The notes under the pieces are model-generated. The model worked only from the letters and a program-made list of their open reading frames with translations, had not been told where the DNA came from and did no database searches. A stretch of DNA of 64,000 bases from assembly GCA_903905065.1 (NCBI GenBank), contig CAIVEW010000092.1, forward strand, positions 46,606 through 110,605, read 5' to 3'. Below are positions 58,191 to 64,000 of the stretch, in pieces (positions within the stretch are counted from its first letter, which is position 1; every line of letters starts with the position of its first letter). A program made the translations under genes and the position numbers. This stretch comes from an uncultured Bacteroidota bacterium (GTDB lineage: Bacteria; Bacteroidota; Bacteroidia; Chitinophagales; Chitinophagaceae).

Positions 58191-58574
58191 ATGAATTACA
58201 GAAACATACTGCTGATAGACGACGACGGGGATGATCATGAGATATTTATGGCAGCGCTGGCCAAGGTATCTCCAGCAGTGGTATGCACTGGTTACACAGA
58301 TGCCAGCAAGGCGTTGCATGAACTTGAGCAGGGGCGCATAGCCACTGACGTGATTTTCCTGGACCTGAACATGCCCATCATGAACGGGCAGCAATTTTTA
58401 CATGAGATCAAGAAGAGGTTGAACCTGAAAGACATACCCGTAGTCATATTTTCTACTTCATCGCATCCCGCTACCATACAGCTCACTAAAGACATGGGCG
58501 CTATGGACTTTATCACGAAACCGGATAAGTTTGATGAATTGATCCGTATACTTAAGTCATTTTTGGGGTGTTGA
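58191..58574 (+). CDS. Single-domain response regulator
   Basis: 127-residue CheY-like receiver with complete chemistry: acidic pair in NILLIDDDGDDHEIFMAALA, phosphoacceptor Asp in TDVIFLDLNMPIMNGQQFLH, Thr/Ser in VVIFSTSSHPATIQL and Lys in GAMDFITKPDKFDEL. No output domain, so it probably signals by protein contact. 54 bp before a large histidine kinase; likely partners. Confidence 0.93.
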   Translation: MNYRNILLIDDDGDDHEIFMAALAKVSPAVVCTGYTDASKALHELEQGRIATDVIFLDLNMPIMNGQQFLHEIKKRLNLKDIPVVIFSTSSHPATIQLTKDMGAMDFITKPDKFDELIRILKSFLGC

Positions 58575-58628
58575 TGTGCGGCTGTTGGTGGCACGATTTT
58601 ACTTATTTTTTCTCTTCTAACCTTTAAG

Positions 58629-61475
58629 ATGGACGCCAAAGACTATCATTTTCTGCAGGGTGGGGGAGAAATGGGCGAGTTGACGCGGCAATTTGATTGG
58701 GCGAAAACGAGCATAGGTACACCAGATCAGTGGCCCCAGAGCCTGCGTACTACGGTGTCTACTGTACTTTCGTCCCGGTTCCCTATGTTCATATGGTGGG
58801 GCCAGGACCTGATCCAGTTTTATAATGATGCCTACCGGCCCAGCCTGGGCAATGAAGGAAAACACCCCAAAGCACTGGGGCAAAAAGGAAAAGACTGCTG
58901 GCCGGAAATATGGCATGTTATCTATCCACTTATAGAGCAGGTGCTGACCACCGGTGTGGCTACCTGGAGCGAAGATCAATTGATTCCCATCTACCGGAAC
59001 TGGAAAATAGAAGACGTGTACTGGACATTCAGCTATAGCCCTATCTGGGGCGAGTCGGAGAAAGCGGAAGGGGTATTGGTGGTGTGCAGTGAAACGACCG
59101 AAAAGGTTAATAACCTCAGGAAACTGGGAGAAAGCGAACAAAGATTCAGAAACCTTATCGCCGAATCTACTGTGGCCATAACACTGATCACGGGCCCTGA
59201 CCTGGTAATAGAACTGGCTAATGCAGCCATATTGAAATTATGGCACAGGGATGAATCGGTGATAGGTAAAACCCTGACCGAGGTGATGCCAGAGCAGCGA
59301 AGCCAGCGATACCTGGATCTGCTGCGCCGTACCCTTGTTACGGGTGAGGTGATAAGTGAAGAGGCAGCGCTTGTAAAAATTGAAAAAAACGGCAAGCTGG
59401 AATCCCTGTATCGCGATTTCAGCTACAAACCATTACGGAATGAGAAAGGCGAGATAACGAGTGTATTGGCCATGGTGGTAGATGTAACCGAAAATGTGGT
59501 GGCGAAGCAACGACTGATGCAAAGCGAAGAACGCTACCGAACGTTGATAGAAGAGAGTACAGTTGCAACCGCATTGTATACCGGACCCGACATACGGATA
59601 CAATATGTGAACGATACTATGCTCAAATACTGGGGCAAGGACTATTCGGTATTTGGCAAAACATTCAGAGAGGCACTGCCGGAGCTGGAAAAACAAACGT
59701 TCCCCGCCCTGCTGGAGCGCGTTTTTGCGACGGGAGAAACCTATGTGGGGACAGAAGAAAAAGCTTACCTGGAGGTGAACGGGAAACTGCAGCCGGGTTA
59801 TTACAACTTCACTTACAAACCACTGCGCAGGGACGACGGCACGATATACGGCATACACCATGCTGCCATAGACGTGACCGAACAAGTAATGGCCCGTAAA
59901 AAAACCGAAGAAAGTGAGCAGAAAGTGAGAGCCATAGTGGAGAATGCTCCGTTCCCGATAGCAGTATACGTGGGCAAAGAAATGCGGGTGGAGCTGGCCA
60001 ACCAGGCGATAATGGATATATGGGGGAAAGGCAATGACGTGGTGGGAAAACAGTTTACGGAAGTATTGCCGGAACTAGGCAACCAGGACGTGTTTGACCA
60101 GATAGCCCAGGTGCTTGCTACCGGCCAGTCTTTTCACACACGCAATCAACGGCTGGACCTTGTAGTCAATGGCAGGTCGCGGCCTTATTGGTTCAACTAT
60201 AGTTTCACCCCGCTCTTCGACACTGAGGGTAATGTGTATGGTGTTATGAATACCGGGGTGGACAATACGGACCTGATGCTGGCCAAGATGAAGGTGGAAG
60301 AGAATGAAATGAATATGCGCAACACCATTCTCAAGGCGCCAGTGGCCATGTGTATTTTCAGGGGAGGCCACCATGTTGTGGAAATAGCCAATGAACGCAT
60401 GCTGGAACTGTGGGGGAAAACCGCCGCAAATATGATCAACAGACCAATATTTGATGGGCTTCCGGAAGCAAAGGATCAGGGCTTTGAGCAACTGTTGGAC
60501 AAAGTATTCAGTACGGGCGAGACGGTGGTGGCGGAAGCTGTGCCGGTAATGCTGCCCCGAAATGGGAGGCTGGAGCAGGTGTTTGTGAACTTTGTTTATG
60601 CACCTTTTTATGAAGCAGACCGCTACATAACCGGCGTTATAGCAGTGGCAACAGATGTGACCTCGCAAGTGATAGCGCGGCAAAAAATAGAGGAAGTTGT
60701 AGCCGAGCGCACCAAGGAACTCGCAGAAGCCAACAGTAATCTGCAGAAGTCCAATGCTGAACTGGCCCAGTTTGCTTACATAGCCTCGCACGACCTGCAG
60801 GAGCCGGTAAGAAAGGTGAGCACGTTTGCGCAAATGCTGGAGCAAACCCTGGGCACGAATGTGGATGAGCGCGCTGTGAAATACCTCGCAAAGATAAATA
60901 GCGCTTCGTCGCGCATGACGACACTTATCAGGGATGTTCTGTCTTACTCCCAGCTATCGCGGGAGAAAGAAGTCTTTGAGCCTGTGGACCTGAGGGAGAT
61001 AGTGCGAAATATAGAGAGTGATTTTGAGCTGCTGATAGAACAGAAAGGGGCAATTATTGAATATAATGAGCTGCCCGTTATTGAGGCAATTCCCCTGCAG
61101 ATGTCGCAGCTTTTTGGCAACCTGATTTCCAACTCCCTGAAATTCAGCAAGCCGGATGTTAAGCCGCATTTACGCATAACCACTTCACTTTTAACGAAGG
61201 ATGACGTCTCCGCGTTTCCGGTAAATACCAACGGGACCAGGTATTACAGAATAGCCATACGGGATAATGGAATCGGTTTTAGCCAGGAGTATGCCGCGCA
61301 GATATTCAATATCTTCCAGCGCCTTCACGGGAACTCGGAGTACGCGGGCACCGGCATAGGCCTGGCCATGTGCAAAAAGATCGTTCAAAACCACCGGGGG
61401 GATATCTACGCAGAGGGGAACGTGAACGATGGGGCGGTTTTCAGCGTGATCCTTCCCGCTTCTGTAACTTGCTAG
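58629..61475 (+). CDS. Multi-PAS hybrid-type sensor histidine kinase
   Basis: 948-residue sensor kinase. N-terminal segment GELTRQFDWAKTSIGTPDQW … SRFPMFIWWGQDLIQFYNDA is the PAS-like module often found at the start of such kinases. Four further PAS domains follow (about 170-290, 300-420, 430-550, 555-680), each ending in a V.D.T / YGI-type strand. Coiled coil (VVAERTKELAEANSNLQKSN), H-box AQFAYIASHDLQEPVRKVST (phospho-His), N-box QLFGNLISNSLKFSKP, G-boxes IAIRDNGIGFSQEYAAQIFN and GTGIGLAMCKKIVQNHRGDI. No transmembrane segment; cytoplasmic sensor, no REC domain. The neighbouring single REC protein is the likely partner. Confidence 0.93.
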   Translation: MDAKDYHFLQGGGEMGELTRQFDWAKTSIGTPDQWPQSLRTTVSTVLSSRFPMFIWWGQDLIQFYNDAYRPSLGNEGKHPKALGQKGKDCWPEIWHVIYPLIEQVLTTGVATWSEDQLIPIYRNWKIEDVYWTFSYSPIWGESEKAEGVLVVCSETTEKVNNLRKLGESEQRFRNLIAESTVAITLITGPDLVIELANAAILKLWHRDESVIGKTLTEVMPEQRSQRYLDLLRRTLVTGEVISEEAALVKIEKNGKLESLYRDFSYKPLRNEKGEITSVLAMVVDVTENVVAKQRLMQSEERYRTLIEESTVATALYTGPDIRIQYVNDTMLKYWGKDYSVFGKTFREALPELEKQTFPALLERVFATGETYVGTEEKAYLEVNGKLQPGYYNFTYKPLRRDDGTIYGIHHAAIDVTEQVMARKKTEESEQKVRAIVENAPFPIAVYVGKEMRVELANQAIMDIWGKGNDVVGKQFTEVLPELGNQDVFDQIAQVLATGQSFHTRNQRLDLVVNGRSRPYWFNYSFTPLFDTEGNVYGVMNTGVDNTDLMLAKMKVEENEMNMRNTILKAPVAMCIFRGGHHVVEIANERMLELWGKTAANMINRPIFDGLPEAKDQGFEQLLDKVFSTGETVVAEAVPVMLPRNGRLEQVFVNFVYAPFYEADRYITGVIAVATDVTSQVIARQKIEEVVAERTKELAEANSNLQKSNAELAQFAYIASHDLQEPVRKVSTFAQMLEQTLGTNVDERAVKYLAKINSASSRMTTLIRDVLSYSQLSREKEVFEPVDLREIVRNIESDFELLIEQKGAIIEYNELPVIEAIPLQMSQLFGNLISNSLKFSKPDVKPHLRITTSLLTKDDVSAFPVNTNGTRYYRIAIRDNGIGFSQEYAAQIFNIFQRLHGNSEYAGTGIGLAMCKKIVQNHRGDIYAEGNVNDGAVFSVILPASVTC

Positions 61476-61503
61476 CCAAAGGCCGCGGAATTGCGCTTAA
61501 TAG

Positions 61504-61641
61504 CATATTATTATACAGCTTTCGGACGAGACCGAATATATTCTTAGTAATCCTGCTTATGCAAAGGAACTGGAAGAAAGGATCGCGGCATATGAAACCA
61601 AAAAGGAAACCATTTCGGTTAAAGCCAGTGATCTGCTATGA
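61504..61641 (+). pseudogene. Antitoxin remnant of the YoeB module
   Basis: In the frame ending at the TGA 61639-61641 the DNA encodes IQLSDETEYILSNPAYAKEL then EERIAAYETKKETISVKASD-LL, a RelB/YefM-like short antitoxin that overlaps the toxin ATG by 4 nt (ATGA). No ATG, GTG or TTG start exists: upstream of CAG is HIII and then a TAG stop at 61501. Only ATT or ATA could start it. It has therefore probably lost its start. Confidence 0.7.
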
Positions 61642-61897
61642 GGAATTTCGAATTTACGCCCAAGGCATTGCTCCAATATAGACAATGGATTGAAACGGAC
61701 CGAAGAACAGCGCTGCGCATCAGTGATTTGCTTAAAGATATTCTTCGTTCTCCGTTTGAAGGTATCGGCAAACCCGAAGCGTTGAAACATCAATTCAAAG
61801 GATATTGGAGCAGGCGAATAGATCAAGAGCACAGATTGACTACAAGGTGACAGATAGCTCCATCGTTGTTATTTCTTGTTTTTCCCATTATCAATAA
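61638..61897 (+). pseudogene. yoeB: YoeB/Txe-family mRNA interferase toxin, frameshifted
   Basis: MRNFEFTPKALLQYRQWIET, GIGKPEALKHQFKGYWSRRI and DQEHRL match the YoeB/Txe family up to residue 66. One base appears missing at about 61837-61840 (AGATTGACTACAAGG): the frame then ends at 61848-61850. In the +1-shifted frame the family end continues as YKVTDSSIVVISCFSHYQ to a stop at 61895-61897. Family C-termini read RLVYKVxxxxIxIxSCRxHY. So the catalytic C-terminal end is split off and the toxin is dead. Confidence 0.85.
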
Positions 61898-61938
61898 AAA
61901 CAGAAAAATATTATCCTATTCCATTCTACTTTTGTTCT

Positions 61939-62700
61939 ATGAAAAAAGCCGCCCTCTTTCTTTTTATCATTATTTCTGTGTTGCATCATGCACTGGCCCA
62001 AAATGTCGGGGGTATAGGTGCCCAGCTCTTGATGGACACCACGGGCGGACATACCATGCCGATGGTATCTGGCCTGGTGCCCGGCACTGCCGCCGACCAG
62101 TTTCTGAAGGCGACGGACTATATCATAAACGTAAACGGGACGAGCTGCCTGGATAAAACACTGGTAGAGGTAGTGGGTATGATAAGAGGTGAAGTGGGCA
62201 CAAAAGTACATGTGACCGTAGCGGATACAAAGGAGGGCAAGAACCCACGAGAATATGACCTGGCGAGGGGAAGCATAGCGGCCATCACCACCAAATCGAT
62301 AGACCCTGTGGCAGCATTTACCGAGCAGTGCGAGCAGGAAGTGCGGGAAATGAAAAAAAGGGGGGTGACCGTGGTGAAAACCTTCCCATCAGACTGTGGT
62401 AACTACTTTTTCAATTTTGACGCAGAGGCCCAAACCTATACGATCCGCGTGATGGTACTGGAAGGCACCGGAACTGATGCTGCGAAGTCATTCAATATTT
62501 CGGCGCGTGTCTTTGATAATGCGAATGAAAAAGAAACAACAGAGATTTCCCGCTACCGGACCGAAAATACCGGCAGCTACACCCGTGGCTTACTGGACGG
62601 AACCGCGAACTTCAAAAAGCCCGGCGTAGGTGTCGTGAATGTGCAACTGCACGATGAGGGCAAGAAATGCAAGACGATGTACGTGGTCATTTGCAAATAG
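61939..62700 (+). CDS. Exported PDZ-domain protein
   Basis: 253-residue protein. Signal peptide MKKAALFLFIIISVLHHALA. A PDZ domain spans about residues 20-105 (GGIGAQLLMDTTGGHTMPMV, SGLVPGTAADQFLKATDYII, NVNGTSCLDKTLVEVVGMIR), followed by a beta domain without protease motifs. Likely a scaffold. ATG at 61939 chosen; TACTTTTG at 61927-61934, 4 nt before the ATG, would give a leaderless transcript. Confidence 0.85.
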   Translation: MKKAALFLFIIISVLHHALAQNVGGIGAQLLMDTTGGHTMPMVSGLVPGTAADQFLKATDYIINVNGTSCLDKTLVEVVGMIRGEVGTKVHVTVADTKEGKNPREYDLARGSIAAITTKSIDPVAAFTEQCEQEVREMKKRGVTVVKTFPSDCGNYFFNFDAEAQTYTIRVMVLEGTGTDAAKSFNISARVFDNANEKETTEISRYRTENTGSYTRGLLDGTANFKKPGVGVVNVQLHDEGKKCKTMYVVICK

Positions 62701-62714
62701 GGTAAATTTGCCCG

Positions 62715-63425
62715 ATGAAAAAATTGTTGGCCCTGATTTTCTTGTTGGCCTTTTCTACCAGCTACGCCCAGGTATCTGTGGACACAAGCAATGGTAATGT
62801 TATCGTTAAAGAAAAAGCGGGTAAGATCATTAAGAGCCTCAGCATCTATACGACTTTTGTTGAGAAACGGGGGAAGTGCAATCACATTGTTTACGATCCC
62901 AACAGCGGGGATTATGGAGTGGAACCCGATACACTTTACCTGGATTTTACCAATGAACTTACCCATGTGAAAACTATGCTGGATGAAGCGTTGAAGTATA
63001 GAAAGAAATATGACTTTTACCGTTTCGCATGTAACCTTGGCCAATACCACGACCTTGGGAGCAAACTGGCAGATATATATTCCACCTCACCTGAATGGAA
63101 TGACTACATTAAAAAAGCAGGCAACATGCTGGTTGCTGACACGTTATCTGATGGTAATGAGCTGGTAGAATTGAGGTATGATCATGTGCTTGCCGGGCAA
63201 ATACTGGACAAGAGCGATTTTGTGCGGCCATTGAACGATTTTTTCAGGGCATATGGCTACAAAGTCTCTGCAAACGGTTTCCCTGTTGACCATCAGCAGA
63301 CGCTTAGTCGTAATGAACTACGGTCGCTGGGCAAGCCGGAAACACTGATCGTGCCAATTCCTGACGGTTCCTTCACCCTGACAAAATTGACTCCCGAAGC
63401 CAGGCCGCTGCAAAAGAACAAGTAG
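62715..63425 (+). CDS. Exported hypothetical protein
   Basis: 236-residue protein with a signal peptide (MKKLLALIFLLAFSTSYAQ). The mature part is mixed alpha/beta with KSLSIYTTFVEKRGKCNHIV, RFACNLGQYHDLGSKLADIY and a basic C-terminus. No family recognised. It starts 14 bp after the PDZ gene, so both are exported together, possibly one system. Confidence 0.8.
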   Translation: MKKLLALIFLLAFSTSYAQVSVDTSNGNVIVKEKAGKIIKSLSIYTTFVEKRGKCNHIVYDPNSGDYGVEPDTLYLDFTNELTHVKTMLDEALKYRKKYDFYRFACNLGQYHDLGSKLADIYSTSPEWNDYIKKAGNMLVADTLSDGNELVELRYDHVLAGQILDKSDFVRPLNDFFRAYGYKVSANGFPVDHQQTLSRNELRSLGKPETLIVPIPDGSFTLTKLTPEARPLQKNK

Positions 63426-63492
63426 CCTAAAAAAAAGGGAATAGGCAGCAGTTATTTATCGCGTATTTTTGAGTAGAATTTACACTTAGCAT

Positions 63493-63774
63493 ATGGGCTC
63501 GTATAGTATGGCCGAGGCATTGAAACAGCTCCTGGAGAAATCGCACTGGAAACCCAAGGTAACGGAGCTGCGTATGCGGGATGAATGGGAGGCTATAGTA
63601 GGTAAAACCATATCCCGCTATACCCGCAGCCTGGCTTTGTACAACAAAACGCTCACCATTTACACAGATGTGGCCCCGCTGAAACAGGAGCTTTTGCTGG
63701 GCAAAGAACAGCTCATCGCCCGCATCAATGAATATTTTGAAGAGCGGGTGGTGGAAGAGATCATTATCAAGTAA
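63493..63774 (+). CDS. DUF721 (DciA-like) protein
   Basis: 93-residue protein beginning GSYSMAEALKQLLEKSHWKP then LRMRDEWEAIVGKTISRYTR and TIYTDVAPLKQELLLGKEQL. DUF721 proteins related to DciA help load the replicative helicase DnaB in many bacteria. TATTTTTG at 63464-63471 is a possible -7 element. Single gene with 67-bp spacer. Confidence 0.9.
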   Translation: MGSYSMAEALKQLLEKSHWKPKVTELRMRDEWEAIVGKTISRYTRSLALYNKTLTIYTDVAPLKQELLLGKEQLIARINEYFEERVVEEIIIK

Positions 63775-63805
63775 CTATTTCCTGTTAGCAGCGTTATTAT
63801 TGTTA

Positions 63806-63836
63806 CGTAGAGATGTAGCATGGCTACATCTCTACG
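63806..63836. repeat. Perfect GTAGAGATGTAGC hairpin
   Basis: Arms CGTAGAGATGTAGC and GCTACATCTCTACG (14 bp each) around ATG. It resembles REP/MITE-like palindromes of the GTAGAGACGxxGC type. A GAGGGTG/CACCCTC pair (63862-63886) follows. Confidence 0.85.
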
Positions 63837-63861
63837 CCAAGAGTATAGCTGTAAACGAGTA

Positions 63862-64000
63862 GAGGGTGTCTCAAAAGGGCACCCTCCTATTTTGTTTAAA
63901 AACTAAATGTCAGGTGCGTTTTTCCACATTTGGTGTGCATAAATAAAATAAGGCATAAGTCAATACAGGCAATAGTTTCGGCGTAAATTTGAGACATGTC
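63862..64000. mobile_element. Possible left end of an insertion sequence (incomplete)
   Basis: GAGGGTGTCTCAAAAGGGCA followed by CCCTCCTATTTTG resembles an IS terminal inverted repeat (GAGGxTGTCTCAAAA type known from IS1182-like elements). GAGGGTG and CACCCTC pair with an 11-nt loop. The window ends 114 bases later in A/T-rich DNA with no transposase seen, so this is only a suspicion. Confidence 0.3.

Overview
The window is chromosomal DNA of a Bacteroidota bacterium, most like Chitinophagaceae or a related Chitinophagia/Sphingobacteriia lineage. The evidence is a secreted protein with a type IX secretion C-terminal sorting domain, a TonB receptor with an N-terminal carboxypeptidase-like domain, MORN-TonB and DUF4242 proteins, starts without consistent Shine-Dalgarno sites, and several promoters that fit the Bacteroidota TTTG-N19-21-TAnnTTTG pattern. 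No rRNA, tRNA or CRISPR array was seen. The lineage is an inference; no database was searched.

Layout. (1) 1-749 is the tail of a CBM9/DOMON-like protein with a Gly/Arg tail. (2) 790-15713 is a complete nuoA-N operon for respiratory complex I. NuoG is short (iron-sulfur part only). Three insertions interrupt the gene order: a small membrane protein (nuoC/D), an SRPBCC protein (nuoE/F) and a HEPN/MNT toxin-antitoxin pair whose toxin is truncated (nuoG/H). Two kinds of small repeat decorate the operon: C-rich hairpins directly after stop codons and reiterated A/T-rich leaders directly before start codons. (3) 15759-15910 holds a tandem array of double hairpins between nuoN and purN. (4) 15929-30511 is a mixed region: purN, a TMEM175-like channel, an 11-TPR lipoprotein, DUF2252, an iron-permease-like protein, a T9SS cargo, lipoproteins, MORN-TonB, a pseudo-receiver, a quinone-reductase-like MDR, a class V aminotransferase, an arylsulfotransferase-like protein and DUF4242.

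(5) 30561-34623 carries a HigA-like/AbiEii-like pair with a palindromic operator, then a 736-residue Ala/Pro/Lys-rich secreted protein. (6) 34811-41654 has HxlR- and MarR-regulated divergent units (methyltransferase, DUF1569, two NmrA-like reductases, YdeI, MDR oxidoreductase), a typical small-molecule stress region. (7) 41791-50509: TonB receptor, purK-purE-icd unit, LysR, YifB/ComM ATPase. (8) 50683-56937: lipoprotein, PadR-PspC unit with a clear promoter/operator, YjjG phosphatase, orphan antitoxin, pnp and rpsO with terminators. (9) 57114-63774: N-terminally shortened DUF1016/YhcG nuclease with two perfect intragenic palindromes, response regulator and multi-PAS histidine kinase, a frameshifted YoeB toxin, PDZ protein, secreted hypothetical, DUF721. 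A long palindrome and a possible insertion-sequence end lie at the right edge.

Themes. The complex I operon is intact as a respiratory unit but acts as a sink for small repeats and stray genes. At least three toxin-antitoxin modules are decayed (HEPN truncated, YoeB frameshifted, one antitoxin orphaned), and a fourth has a doubtful catalytic motif.
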